DNA of 64,000 nt from JBPYFK01 sp051984675 (GCA_051984675.1 JBPYFK010000190.1:62001-126000), one strand, 5' to 3'; positions 17,061 through 26,297 are shown, counted from the first letter of the stretch. A program made the numbers and translations. Notes: a model not told the origin generated them from the letters alone.

Positions 17061-18665
17061 TCACGAACCGGTCCCGCGCAGCACGCGCTCGATCTCCGTG
17101 AGGATCTCGTCGCCCAGCATGGTCACGTCCCCGGCTCCCATGGTCAGGACCAGGTCGCCGGGTTGGACCACGCCGGCCACCAGCTCCGCCACCTGGTCGA
17201 ACCGGGGCTCGTAGTGCACTCGCTCCGCCGGTAGCGGTACCTGGTCGGCGATCAACGCGCCGGTGACACCTGGTTGCGGATCTTCGCGTGCACCGTAGAC
17301 GTCGAGTACGACAACCTCGTCGGCCAGGCCGAGCGCGGCAGCGAACTCGGCAGCGAACGTGGCCGTACGGGAGTACAGGTGGGGCTGGAAGATCACGATC
17401 ATCCGGTCGGACCCGGCTACCGGGCGGGCGGCGCGCAACTGCGCCTCCACCTCGGTCGGGTGGTGGGCGTAGTCGTCGTACAACCGGACGCCGTCGACGC
17501 GTCCCTTGAACTCGAAACGCCTGCGCACGCCGCCGAACGCGGCGAGGCCCTCCAGCAGGCCGTCCAGGGGTGCTCCCAGCTCCAGGCCGGCGAGCAACGC
17601 GGCCACCGCGTTGGCGGCCATGTGCTCCCCGGGAACCGCGACGACGACCTCAGCCCGCTGCGCGGCAGCCTGGTCAGGCGGGGCCGATTCGCTGATCAGC
17701 TCGATCGTGACGACGCCACCGTCGTCGGCCGACCGGTAATCGACCAGCCTGGCGTCACCAGGACGGGTCACGTCCCGCCCATACCGGCGCGCCCGGATGC
17801 CAGCCTCCTCGGCGCGGTCCGCCAGCGCCGCCGAGCCCGAGTCGTCCGCGCACGCCACCAGCACGCCGCCGGGTTCGAGGCGGTGCAGGAACTGCTGGAA
17901 AACCTCGGTGTAGGCGTCGGGGGTGCCGTGGTAGTCGAGGTGATCCGGCTCGATGTTGGTCACCACGGTCACCGACGGCGTGAACACCAGGAACGTGCCG
18001 TCGCTCTCGTCGGCTTCCGCGACGAAGATCCCTCCGCCGCCGTGGTGCGCGTTCGCGCCCGAGTCGTTGAGGTCGCCGCCGATCGCGAACGACGGGTCCA
18101 GCCGGCAGTGCTGCAGAGCGACCGTGAGCATCGACGTCGTGGACGTCTTGCCGTGCGTGCCGGCCACGCAGGCGACCCGGTGCCCGGTCATCAGCGCTGC
18201 CAGCGCTTCGGCGCGGACCAGTACGGGAACGCCACGGCGTTTCGCTTCGACCAGCTCCGGGTTGCCCGGCCGGATCGCCGTGGACACCACCACCGCGGTC
18301 GGCTCGGCGTCGAACTGGTCGAGGTTCTCGGGCCGGTGCCCGACCTCGACCCGGGCGCCCTGCCGGCGCAATGCGAGCACCGTGCGCGAGTCGCGTGCGT
18401 CCGACCCGGACACCTCGCGGCCCCGGGCCAGCAGAATCCGCGCGATGCCGCTCATCCCGGCGCCGCCGATACCGACCAGGTGCACGCGCTGCAGCACCTT
18501 GTCGGCGTCGAAATCCGGGTCCAGGTTCGGGTCCAGGGAGGGCATCGCCAGGTCGGCAGCCGCACCCGGCTTGCCGGGGTCCGATGTACCCGGTCCAGAC
18601 GTATCCCGTCCAGATGTACCCGGTCCAGATGTACCCGGTCCAGATGTACTGGGTCGCGTCGTCAC
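17061..18665 (-). CDS. murC: UDP-N-acetylmuramate--L-alanine ligase
   Basis: Adds L-Ala to UDP-MurNAc with ATP, the first peptide step of peptidoglycan precursor synthesis. The 534-residue protein has the nucleotide-binding motif VGIGGAGMSGIA (64-75), the ATP loop GTHGKTSTT (169-177), EADESDGTF and DDYAHHPTE. Residues about 7-28 are a Thr-Ser-Gly-Pro-Gly repeat coded by a 15-bp tandem array; the conserved protein begins near residue 55. The GTG start overlaps the murG stop (GTGA), supporting the long N-terminus through translational coupling, though an internal start cannot be excluded. Confidence 0.95.
   Translation of the reverse strand: MTTRPSTSGPGTSGPGTSGRDTSGPGTSDPGKPGAAADLAMPSLDPNLDPDFDADKVLQRVHLVGIGGAGMSGIARILLARGREVSGSDARDSRTVLALRRQGARVEVGHRPENLDQFDAEPTAVVVSTAIRPGNPELVEAKRRGVPVLVRAEALAALMTGHRVACVAGTHGKTSTTSMLTVALQHCRLDPSFAIGGDLNDSGANAHHGGGGIFVAEADESDGTFLVFTPSVTVVTNIEPDHLDYHGTPDAYTEVFQQFLHRLEPGGVLVACADDSGSAALADRAEEAGIRARRYGRDVTRPGDARLVDYRSADDGGVVTIELISESAPPDQAAAQRAEVVVAVPGEHMAANAVAALLAGLELGAPLDGLLEGLAAFGGVRRRFEFKGRVDGVRLYDDYAHHPTEVEAQLRAARPVAGSDRMIVIFQPHLYSRTATFAAEFAAALGLADEVVVLDVYGAREDPQPGVTGALIADQVPLPAERVHYEPRFDQVAELVAGVVQPGDLVLTMGAGDVTMLGDEILTEIERVLRGTGS
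18591..18650. repeat. Four 15-bp tandem repeats at the 5' end of murC
   Basis: CGGTCCAGATGTACC and near-identical copies run in tandem in frame, with a partial fifth copy at 18577-18590. On the murC strand they encode the Ser-Gly-Pro-Gly-Thr repeat of the N-terminal tail. Confidence 0.9.
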
Positions 18666-19921
18666 CGTCCGGCCACCTCCAGTGCGGTCTGGGCCAACAC
18701 CTGGTCAGCCTCGCGGTGGCCGCTGCCCAGGGTCGCCCGACTCATCTGCTGCAACCGGCCGACATCCCGCGCCAGTGGCAGTACCTCTTCGATCACCTTC
18801 TGCGGGGTCATCTCCGCGTCCGGCACCAGGATTCCACCACCGGCGGAGACCACCGGCTGCGCGTTCAGCGCCTGCTCTCCGTTGCCGTGCGGCAGCGGGA
18901 CGAACACGGCGGGCAGCCCGACGGCGGACACCTCGGCGACGGTCATGGCGCCCGAGCGGCACACCACGAGGTCGGCGGCGGCGTAGGCGAGATCCATGCG
19001 CTCCAGGTACGGGACCGTCACATAGGGCGGGGCCGCCGGCACGGGCGGGATCGCCAGCGCGTTCTTCGGGCCGTGGGCGTGCAGCACGCCGATCCCGGCC
19101 CGGCCCAGGGCTGGCGCCGCACCGGCGAAGGCATCGTTCAGCGTCCGGGCGCCCTGCGACCCGCCGAACACCAGGATCGTCGGTGCGTGCGGGTGCAGAC
19201 CGAAGTGGCCGCGCGCCGGACCCCGTAACGCGGGCCGGTCCAGTCCGGTGATCGCCTCCCTCAGTGGGATACCGATCGCCCGAGCACCGGCGAGGCCGCT
19301 GTTGGGCACCGCGGCGAGGACGGCTTTGGCGAACCGGGCACCCACCTTGTTCGCCAGCCCGGCACGCGCGTTGGCCTCATGCACCACGATCGGCACCCGG
19401 CCGCGCGCCGCGAGGTACGCGGGCAGCGACACGTAGCCGCCGAAGCCGACGACCACGTCCGCGCCGACCCGGTCGAGCACCTCGCGGGTGCGGCGGACGG
19501 CGTCGCGCACCTTCATCGGCAGGCGCAGCAGTTCCGGGCTCGCCTTGCGGGGCAGCGGCACCGGCGGGATCAGCTCCAGGGGGTAGCCCCGCGCCGGGAC
19601 GAGCTTGTTCTCCAACCCGCGCTCGGTGCCGAGAGCGATGACCCGGGCATCCGGCCGGATTCGGCGTACCGCGTCGGCCAGTGCGAGCGCGGGCTCGATG
19701 TGGCCGGCGGTGCCGCCACCGGCGACGACCACGCACGGCCCCCGGTTCGGGCCAGGCTGCGGAGCACCGGCAGGCTGCGTGACCGGTGCCGCGGGAGCGG
19801 GGCCGGGCCAGACCGGACCCTGTCCCGGCTGCGGCTGTCCAGGCCACGCCTGCCCGAAGGACGGCTGTCCCGGATACGGGTGGCCGGGGGCAAGCTGGCC
19901 GAAGTTCGGATGGCCGTTCAA
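18662..19921 (-). CDS. murG: MurG, UDP-GlcNAc:lipid I N-acetylglucosaminyltransferase, with Pro/Gly/Gln-rich N-terminal extension
   Basis: Makes lipid II from lipid I at the inner face of the membrane. The GT-B fold protein normally starts just before GGGTAGHIEPALA, here at residues 68-80. About 60 extra residues rich in Pro, Gly and Gln precede it (for example PGHPYPGQPSFGQAWPGQ). The TTG start at 19921 overlaps the murD stop (TTGA) and has a perfect AGGAGG 6 nt upstream, so the extension is very likely translated. Later motifs GGSQGARTLNDAF and CRSGAMTVAEVSAVGLPAVFVPLPHGNGEQ are normal. ftsW, usually immediately upstream, is absent. Confidence 0.93.
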   Translation of the reverse strand: MNGHPNFGQLAPGHPYPGQPSFGQAWPGQPQPGQGPVWPGPAPAAPVTQPAGAPQPGPNRGPCVVVAGGGTAGHIEPALALADAVRRIRPDARVIALGTERGLENKLVPARGYPLELIPPVPLPRKASPELLRLPMKVRDAVRRTREVLDRVGADVVVGFGGYVSLPAYLAARGRVPIVVHEANARAGLANKVGARFAKAVLAAVPNSGLAGARAIGIPLREAITGLDRPALRGPARGHFGLHPHAPTILVFGGSQGARTLNDAFAGAAPALGRAGIGVLHAHGPKNALAIPPVPAAPPYVTVPYLERMDLAYAAADLVVCRSGAMTVAEVSAVGLPAVFVPLPHGNGEQALNAQPVVSAGGGILVPDAEMTPQKVIEEVLPLARDVGRLQQMSRATLGSGHREADQVLAQTALEVAGR

Positions 19922-21414
19922 CGTTGACCTCCTGTGTTCCGCTCCCCGGCTTCCGTGAGCACGGTGTGAACGGCGTCCGCGAATGCACGACCACGGTGTG
20001 CGTAGTCGGTGAACATGTCCATCGACGCGGCGGCTGGAGCCAGCAGCACGACCGCTCCGGGTCGAGCCAGGTCATTGGCCTGGCGGACAGCGTCCAACAT
20101 GCCGTCCTCCCCGCCGGAGTCGATCTGCCGCACCGGCACCGCTGGCGCGTGCCGGGCCAGCGCCGTGGCGAACTCGCCACGGTCGGCGCCGATGAGCACG
20201 ACACCGTCGAGCCGGTCGGCGTTGGCGGCCACCAGGCCGTCCACGTGGGCGCCTTTGAGCAGGCCACCCGCGATCCACACGACACGCTGGTGCGCGCGCA
20301 GGGCGGCGTCGGCCGCGTGCGGGTTGGTGGCCTTCGAATCGTCCACATAGGACACTCCGCCGCCGTGTGCCACTGGCACCGACCGGTGCGCGCCCGGCGA
20401 GAACTCTCGCAACCCGTCGGCGACGGCCTCCGGCGGGACGCCCTCGGCACGCGCGAGCGCGGCGGCGGCGAGCGCGTTCGCGAGGTTGTGCGGGCCAGGC
20501 GGGGAAACGTCGGTGACCGGTGCGAGCACGGTGTCGCCGCCGCCGAAGGCGCGATCGACGAGGTGGCCGTCGCGGATGCCGAGTTGGCCGGCTTCCGGCG
20601 CACCCAGGGTGAAGCCGACCCGCCGCGTGCCGCGCGTGGACAGGCGGTCCGACCAACCGTCGTCGGCGTTGAAGACCGCGATCGCCTCACCCGAGGGCCC
20701 GTAGATCTTGGCCTTCGCCTCGCCGTAGGAGTCCAGTGAGCCGTGCCAGTCCAGGTGGTCGTCAGCCAGGTTGAGGATCACGCCGGCCTTCGGCCGCAGC
20801 GACCGCGACCAGTGCAGCTGGAAGCTCGACAGCTCCACGGCCAGGACGCGGTGCTCGGCGCGCACCGCGTCGATGACCGGTAGCCCGACGTTTCCGCAGG
20901 CCACAGCGTCCAGACCAGCCGAGCGCAGGATCGATTCCAGCATCCCGACGGTGGTGGTCTTGCCGTTGGTACCGGTGACCGCGAGCCAGACCGCCGGCCG
21001 TGGCCGCAGCTGGTCCAGTTGCCAGGCCAGCTCGACCTCGCCGATCACCTCGATCCCCGCCGACGCAGCGGCTGCGAGTAGTGGCGCGGTGGGCCGCCAC
21101 CCGGGGCTGGTCACGACCAGGTCGGTTCCCGCCGGCGGTTCGTCCAGGGCCGGTACCGGCTTGACTCCGCTGTGCTCGGACGCCAACGCCGCCAGCCGGT
21201 CCCGGGAGGCGTCCGTAACGGTCACCGAGGCACCCGCCGCGAGCAGGCCCTCGGCCGCCGACCTACCGGACACACCGGCGCCGGCGACCAGCACATTGCG
21301 GCCCGCGAACCGGGCGGGACCCGGCCGGGCCGGGTCCGTCTGTAGGGAGTCTGCCTGCACTGGCCCTGCTCCACCGCCTTCTGTGCTCACCGGGCGTTCG
21401 CCCTGGGGCTGCAC
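19918..21414 (-). CDS. murD: UDP-N-acetylmuramoyl-L-alanine--D-glutamate ligase
   Basis: Adds D-Glu to UDP-MurNAc-L-Ala. The 498-residue protein has an N-terminal nucleotide-binding domain (VLVAGAGVSGRSAAEGLLAAG, 41-61), the ATP loop GTNGKTTT (148-155), NLADDHLDWHGS and DDSKATNPHA. The first ~35 residues are non-conserved; GTG 21414 is taken as start, and a second GTG nine codons in is possible. A 111-nt gap separates it from mraY, the largest inside the block from murF to ftsQ. Its stop overlaps the murG start, leaving no space for ftsW. Confidence 0.94.
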   Translation of the reverse strand: MQPQGERPVSTEGGGAGPVQADSLQTDPARPGPARFAGRNVLVAGAGVSGRSAAEGLLAAGASVTVTDASRDRLAALASEHSGVKPVPALDEPPAGTDLVVTSPGWRPTAPLLAAAASAGIEVIGEVELAWQLDQLRPRPAVWLAVTGTNGKTTTVGMLESILRSAGLDAVACGNVGLPVIDAVRAEHRVLAVELSSFQLHWSRSLRPKAGVILNLADDHLDWHGSLDSYGEAKAKIYGPSGEAIAVFNADDGWSDRLSTRGTRRVGFTLGAPEAGQLGIRDGHLVDRAFGGGDTVLAPVTDVSPPGPHNLANALAAAALARAEGVPPEAVADGLREFSPGAHRSVPVAHGGGVSYVDDSKATNPHAADAALRAHQRVVWIAGGLLKGAHVDGLVAANADRLDGVVLIGADRGEFATALARHAPAVPVRQIDSGGEDGMLDAVRQANDLARPGAVVLLAPAAASMDMFTDYAHRGRAFADAVHTVLTEAGERNTGGQR

Positions 21415-21525
21415 GTGCCCTCGATATTGTGCGTGCCTCCGGAAAACTGGTGGTCACCGGGCCGGCACACTACCCGCCCACAGCGCACGGGCCCACCGGC
21501 AGCGCGGGAGCGGCCCACCGACGCA

Positions 21526-22596
21526 CTAATGCCCGCCGACGGCCAGCCAGTCGCTGTAGAACAGGCCGATACCGAACAGGCAGCTGATCGCGGCGAGCAC
21601 CCAGAATCGGATGATCACCGTGGTTTCCGCCCATCCGGCTAGCTCGAAGTGGTGATGGAAGGGTGCCATGCGGAAAAGGCGCCTTCGCGTGGTACGGAAT
21701 ACCACGATCTGCAGCACCACCGACAACGCCTCAACCACGAACAGCCCACCGATGACGATCATCAGCAGCTCGGTGCGGGTCACCATCGACAGCCCGGCGA
21801 CCAGCCCGCCGATCGCCAGTGACCCGGTGTCGCCCATGAAGATCTTCGCCGGTGCCGCGTTCCACCACAGGAACCCGACGCACGCCGCCATCGCCGCCGC
21901 TGCCACCAGCGCCACATCCAGCGGGTTGCGCACCTGGTAGCAGGCGGGGTTGGGGTTCAGTGAGCACGCGTAGCGGAACTGCCAGAAGCACACCAGCACG
22001 TAGCTGGCGAACACCATCGCCGCCGTGCCGCCGGCCAGGCCGTCCATGCCGTCGGTGAAGTTCACCGCGTTGGACCATCCGCTGATCGCGACGTAGGCGA
22101 AGATCACGAAACCGACCGAGCCGAACGACACCACGGTGATGTCTCGGATGAACGACAGGTTCACCGACACCGGGGTGACGCCGTTCTGGTCCGCGAACTG
22201 CATCGCCAGGATCGCGAAGACCACCGAGGCCACCAGCTGCCCCACGAGCTTCGCGGTCTTGTTCAGCCCGAGGTTGCGCTGCTTGCGGATCTTGATGAAG
22301 TCGTCCAGGAAACCGACGACCCCCAGCGCCGAGGTCAGCGCGAGCACCAGCAGCGCGGGAACCGTCGGCCCCTCGTCGGCCACCGTCAGGTGCGCGCCGA
22401 GGTACCCGGCCCACATGGCGACCAGGATCGCCATTCCGCCCATCGTGGGCGTGCCGCGCTTCTTGCCGTGCGACTTCTGCACCTCTTCGCGGATCTCCTG
22501 GCCAAAGCCCTGCTTGGAGAAGACCCGGATCAGGTACGGCGTGAACAGGATCGAGACCACCAGCGAGATGGCGGCGGCAACCAGGATGGTCTTCAC
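21526..22596 (-). CDS. mraY: Phospho-N-acetylmuramoyl-pentapeptide-transferase
   Basis: Integral membrane enzyme that transfers phospho-MurNAc-pentapeptide to undecaprenyl phosphate, forming lipid I. The 356-residue protein has about ten membrane segments and the family motifs KKRGTPTMGG, FLDDFIKIRKQRNLGL, NFTDGMDGLAGG, and MGDTGSLAIGG with the magnesium-binding aspartates, plus APFHHHFELAGW near the C-terminus. GTG 22596 overlaps the murF stop (GTGA), and GGAAGG lies upstream in murF. The frame upstream to 22668 is antisense or overlapping sequence. Confidence 0.96.
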   Translation of the reverse strand: MKTILVAAAISLVVSILFTPYLIRVFSKQGFGQEIREEVQKSHGKKRGTPTMGGMAILVAMWAGYLGAHLTVADEGPTVPALLVLALTSALGVVGFLDDFIKIRKQRNLGLNKTAKLVGQLVASVVFAILAMQFADQNGVTPVSVNLSFIRDITVVSFGSVGFVIFAYVAISGWSNAVNFTDGMDGLAGGTAAMVFASYVLVCFWQFRYACSLNPNPACYQVRNPLDVALVAAAAMAACVGFLWWNAAPAKIFMGDTGSLAIGGLVAGLSMVTRTELLMIVIGGLFVVEALSVVLQIVVFRTTRRRLFRMAPFHHHFELAGWAETTVIIRFWVLAAISCLFGIGLFYSDWLAVGGH

Positions 22597-24134
22597 GCGT
22601 GACCACCTTCCTTGCCACCGGCCCGGGAGGCACCGCCGTCCCCGAGCAGGGATTCGGCGACCCGCCACAGTTCGGCCACCTTGGACGCCTTGGTCAACAC
22701 CACGTCACCCGGGCGCAGCTCGTCGTGCAGCAGCGCGCAGGCGGCTTCGACGTCCGGCACCAGAACCGACTCCTCTCCCCATGACCCTTCCAGCGACGCG
22801 CCCTGATGCATCCGCCGCGCCTGCTCACCGACCACCACCAGGCGGTCGATGTTCAACCGGACGGCCAGCCGCCCGATCTCGTCGTGCGCATCGTCACTGA
22901 TCCCGCCAAGTTCGCCCATCACGCCGAGCACCGCCCACGCCCGGCCCGGCTTGTCGCGCGTCATCGACGCCAGCGTCTTCAGCGCCGCGCGCATCGACTC
23001 CGGGTTGGCGTTGTAGGCGTCGTTGACCACGGTCACGCCGGTGACCGTCTCGCGGACATCCATGCGGCGCTCGGACAGCCGCCGCACCCCGCTGAGCCGC
23101 TCGGCGACCTCGTCGAGCGTCGCGCCCAGTTCCAGCGCGACCGCGGCAGCGGTCAGCGCGTTGCCCACGTGGTGCTCGCCGTGCAACGGCAACCGCACCC
23201 GAGCGGAGCCGCGCTCGGTGACGAGCGTGAAGCTGGCGCGTGCCACCTCGTCGAGCTCGATGTCCTCGGCGCGGACGTGCGCGGCCGGGCTCTCCCCGAC
23301 CAGCACCACGCGGGCCGCCGTGCGCTCGGCCATCGCCGCCACCAGCGGGTCGTCGGCGTTGAGGACCGCCAGACCTCCCTGGTTCCCCTGCTCTGGCGTC
23401 GCCGCCGGCAGCGCCTCGACGAGCTCGCCCTTGGCCTGGGCGATCGCTTCCCGCGAGCCGAATTCACCCAGGTGGGCGCTACCGACGTTGAGGACCGCGC
23501 CGATCCGCGGCGGCGCGATCTCGCACAGCCCGGCGATGTGCCCGACGCCGCGCGCCGACAGCTCCAACACCAGGTGCCGGGTGTCGACGTCCGCGCGCAG
23601 CACAGTCCACGGATGACCGATCTCGTTGTTGAACGACCCCGGTGGTGCCACCGTCGGCCCCATCGGGGCGAGCAGCTGCGCGATGAGGTCCTTGGTCGAT
23701 GTCTTGCCGGACGAGCCGGTCACGCCGACCACGGTCAGTTCCGGCAGTCGGTCCACGACGTGCCGGGCGAGCCGGGCCAACCCGGCGAGCACGGCGGCTC
23801 CCGAGCCGTCGCTGTCGCCGGCCAGCGCCATGACGCCCGTCCGCCCTTCGGGCCGCCCGTCCTCGGGTCGCCCTGCCGAGTCGACCGGCGGGACGATCAC
23901 CGCCGGCGCGTCGACCTCGCGGGCCGCGAGCACCCCGCTGGCGCCCGTGGCCACGGCCTGCGCGGCGAAATCGTGCCCATCCACCCGCTCGCCGGGCACG
24001 GCCACGAACAGCCCTCCGGGCTGCACCTTCCGGGAGTCGAACTCCACGCTCCCGGAGACAACCTCGGACCCGTCCGCATGGTGAAGCCTGCCGCCGACCG
24101 CTGCCGCGATGTCAGCCAGGCTGAGCCGGATCAC
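22593..24134 (-). CDS. murF: UDP-N-acetylmuramoyl-tripeptide--D-alanyl-D-alanine ligase
   Basis: Adds D-Ala-D-Ala to complete the UDP-MurNAc-pentapeptide. The 513-residue protein has the N-terminal Mur domain (FDSRKVQPGGLFVAVPGERVDGH), an ATP loop VTGSSGKTSTKD, NEIGHPWTVL and NDAYNANPESM. An inserted Gly/Pro/Arg-rich loop at about 85-105 (GRPEDGRPEGRTG) contains a small internal repeat. GTG 24134 overlaps the murE stop and follows GAGGAGG. Confidence 0.95.
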   Translation of the reverse strand: MIRLSLADIAAAVGGRLHHADGSEVVSGSVEFDSRKVQPGGLFVAVPGERVDGHDFAAQAVATGASGVLAAREVDAPAVIVPPVDSAGRPEDGRPEGRTGVMALAGDSDGSGAAVLAGLARLARHVVDRLPELTVVGVTGSSGKTSTKDLIAQLLAPMGPTVAPPGSFNNEIGHPWTVLRADVDTRHLVLELSARGVGHIAGLCEIAPPRIGAVLNVGSAHLGEFGSREAIAQAKGELVEALPAATPEQGNQGGLAVLNADDPLVAAMAERTAARVVLVGESPAAHVRAEDIELDEVARASFTLVTERGSARVRLPLHGEHHVGNALTAAAVALELGATLDEVAERLSGVRRLSERRMDVRETVTGVTVVNDAYNANPESMRAALKTLASMTRDKPGRAWAVLGVMGELGGISDDAHDEIGRLAVRLNIDRLVVVGEQARRMHQGASLEGSWGEESVLVPDVEAACALLHDELRPGDVVLTKASKVAELWRVAESLLGDGGASRAGGKEGGHA

Positions 24135-25855
24135 TGCCGTGCCTCCTCAACATTGAGCCTTCGCACCGTGGGGGCCCCACCCTCACTTGCCAGCCGCTCC
24201 CGCAGGGCGGCGGCCAGCTCCTCGCGGTCCGAGAACGGGTGCACGACACCCGCGACCTCCTGCCCGGTCTCGTGGCCCTTGCCCGCGACGACGAGGACGT
24301 CGCCGCTGCTGGCCCGCTGAACCGCCGCGGCGATCGCCTCTCGGCGGTCGCCGATCTCGACGACCTCGCCACGCTCGGCCTCCGGCACCCCGAACGCTCC
24401 GGCCAGCATGGCCGCCCGGATCTCGGACGGGTCCTCGCTGCGCGGATTGTCGTCTGTGACGATCACCACATCGCTGTGCCGCGCCGCGGTTTCGCCCATC
24501 AGCGGGCGTTTCCCCGGGTCCCGGTCTCCGCCGCAGCCGAGCACCACGATGACCTTGGCCGCGGGTGCCCCGGCGCTGTGGGCGCCACCGTCATGGGCGC
24601 CACCGCCCCGCACATCGTTTTGGGGGACTTCGGCGCTACTTTCCGCTGCCTGCGCTCGCGCCGCGGCGAGGACCGCGGCCACCGCACCAGGCTTGTGCGA
24701 GTAGTCCACCACAGCCGTGAAGTCCTGCCCTTCAGCGACACGCTCCATCCGACCCGGAACGTCCACTTCGGCCAGACCCCGCTCGATCGCGCCCGTCGGG
24801 ATGCCGGCCGCGTACAGCATCGCCGCCGCCAGCAGGGCGTTCGCTACGTTGAACGCACCCGGCAGCCGCAACCGCACGTCCAGCCCGATCCCGTCCGGCC
24901 CGCACGCCGTGAACCGCTGCTTGCCGGTCCGGGACGCGACAACCTCCGACGCCGTCCACGTGGCACCACCAGGACGATCCACTGTGGACACCGTGACGGT
25001 TCCTGCTTTGACGAGCTTGTGTCCCCACTCGGTGTCCAGGCACACCACCTCGTGGCGGGATCGGCCGTCGAACAGCAGCGCCTTGGCGGCGAAGTAGTCG
25101 TCGAAGTCGCGGTGGAAGTCCAGGTGGTCCTGGGACAGGTTGGTGAACCCGCCGACCTCGAACCGCGTGCCCGACACCCGCCCGAGCGCGAGCGCGTGGC
25201 TGGAGACCTCCATCGGCACGTGCGTCACACCGCGCTCGACCATCACCGCGAGCAGCGCCTGCAGGTCCGGCGCCTCCGGCGTGGTGAACGCGCTGTCCAG
25301 GCGTTCGCCCGCGATCCGGGTCTCCACCGTGCCGACCAGCCCGGTGGTGAACCCGGCCTCGCGCAGCGCCGATTCGAGCAGATAGGTCGTGGTGGTCTTG
25401 CCGGAGGTCCCGGTCACGCCCAGGATCGACAGCCGTTCCGACGGGTTGCCGTAGATCCGGGCCGCGACCGCGCCCAGGACGCCGCGCGGATCGTCGTGCA
25501 GCAGCACGGTCACCGGCTCCTCCCGGCCGGCGACCTGCGCCGCGAGGCGTTCCGCGCCGGCGGCGTCGGTCAACACCGCCACCGCCCCGGCTGCCAGGGC
25601 CTGGGCGGCGAAGTCCGCGCCGTGCACGCGGGTTCCCGGCAACGCGGCGAAGAGGTCACCGGGCAGCACGTGCTGCGCGCGCAGCGTCGCGCCGGTGACT
25701 CCGGTGGACGTCGCCGCAGCGGGCGGGGCTGGCGCATCGCCGCTCTGACCAGCGACATGGGCCACCCGCGCGCCGACAGTGTCGGCGAGCTGCTGGGCGT
25801 CCACAGGCTCGACGTGCAAGGGACGAGGCGGGGCTGTCGCGACCGGGGATGGCAC
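24131..25855 (-). CDS. murE: UDP-N-acetylmuramoyl-L-alanyl-D-glutamate--meso-diaminopimelate ligase
   Basis: Adds the third stem-peptide residue. The 574-residue protein has the ATP loop GVTGTSGKTTTTYLLE, HVPMEVSSHALALGR and, near 455, the motif DDNPRSEDP; DNPR is the signature of enzymes that add meso-diaminopimelate rather than lysine, which fits the dapA gene in the window. An acidic/His/Gly insertion (about 405-425) includes two 15-bp tandem repeat units. GTG 25855 lacks a clear Shine-Dalgarno sequence, so the start is uncertain by some residues. Confidence 0.95.
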   Translation of the reverse strand: MPSPVATAPPRPLHVEPVDAQQLADTVGARVAHVAGQSGDAPAPPAAATSTGVTGATLRAQHVLPGDLFAALPGTRVHGADFAAQALAAGAVAVLTDAAGAERLAAQVAGREEPVTVLLHDDPRGVLGAVAARIYGNPSERLSILGVTGTSGKTTTTYLLESALREAGFTTGLVGTVETRIAGERLDSAFTTPEAPDLQALLAVMVERGVTHVPMEVSSHALALGRVSGTRFEVGGFTNLSQDHLDFHRDFDDYFAAKALLFDGRSRHEVVCLDTEWGHKLVKAGTVTVSTVDRPGGATWTASEVVASRTGKQRFTACGPDGIGLDVRLRLPGAFNVANALLAAAMLYAAGIPTGAIERGLAEVDVPGRMERVAEGQDFTAVVDYSHKPGAVAAVLAAARAQAAESSAEVPQNDVRGGGAHDGGAHSAGAPAAKVIVVLGCGGDRDPGKRPLMGETAARHSDVVIVTDDNPRSEDPSEIRAAMLAGAFGVPEAERGEVVEIGDRREAIAAAVQRASSGDVLVVAGKGHETGQEVAGVVHPFSDREELAAALRERLASEGGAPTVRRLNVEEARQ

Positions 25856-25984
25856 GTCGCTGAAGGCTACCGGTCGCCGGTCGCCCGCCCTGCTGATGGT
25901 CGGCCCAGACCACGCTGCGGTGACTCCCCTGGTATCTCCGGTGGCTGCTGTGGCTACCGACGCTCGTGAGACTCAAGACCCCGG

Positions 25985-26269
25985 CTAGAGGATGTCCTGG
26001 TAGGCGCGTTGGAGCCAGGCGATCGCGCCGGCGTCGAGGTCGTCCACCGATTCCGGGGCGATGCGCACCCTGATGGTGTCGTTTCCCGGGCTCTTGGCCC
26101 GCGGTAGCCGCCCGTGTGGCTCGGTGCCGCCCAGCCTCACGCCGATGTCGATCCGTTTCCGGGTCGTTGCCTGAACGATGGCGAAGGTCCGTCGTGGCGT
26201 CACCAGGGACACATAGGCACCCGGGCCGGTCTCCCGCTGGAGCTGGGCGGGCGTGGATGCGCTCCCGCA
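25985..26269 (-). pseudogene. Fragment of a DUF4287/DUF5655-type protein between pbpB and murE
   Basis: The open frame is 95 codons, with a stop codon just upstream at 26272-26270 and no good start; a GTG at 26212 would give 75 residues. The conserved-looking part QLQRETGPGAYVSLV, then TPRRTFAIVQATT, then GVRLGG, IRVRIAPESVDD and AWLQRAYQDI resembles the C-terminal end of DUF4287/DUF5655 proteins (from memory; moderate certainty). The N-terminal part of such a protein is missing. It interrupts the normally adjacent pbpB-murE pair and is probably a decaying remnant, though a short expressed ORF is possible. Confidence 0.5.
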
Positions 26270-26297
26270 TCAGGGTTGGCCCCATCAGGGTTGGGGC
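26268..26297. repeat. Two 15-bp tandem repeats at the 3' end of pbpB
   Basis: CATCAGGGTTGGCCC is followed directly by CATCAGGGTTGGGGC. The array spans the pbpB stop codon, and the upstream copy supplies the in-frame stop that closes the adjacent gene fragment. Confidence 0.8.
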
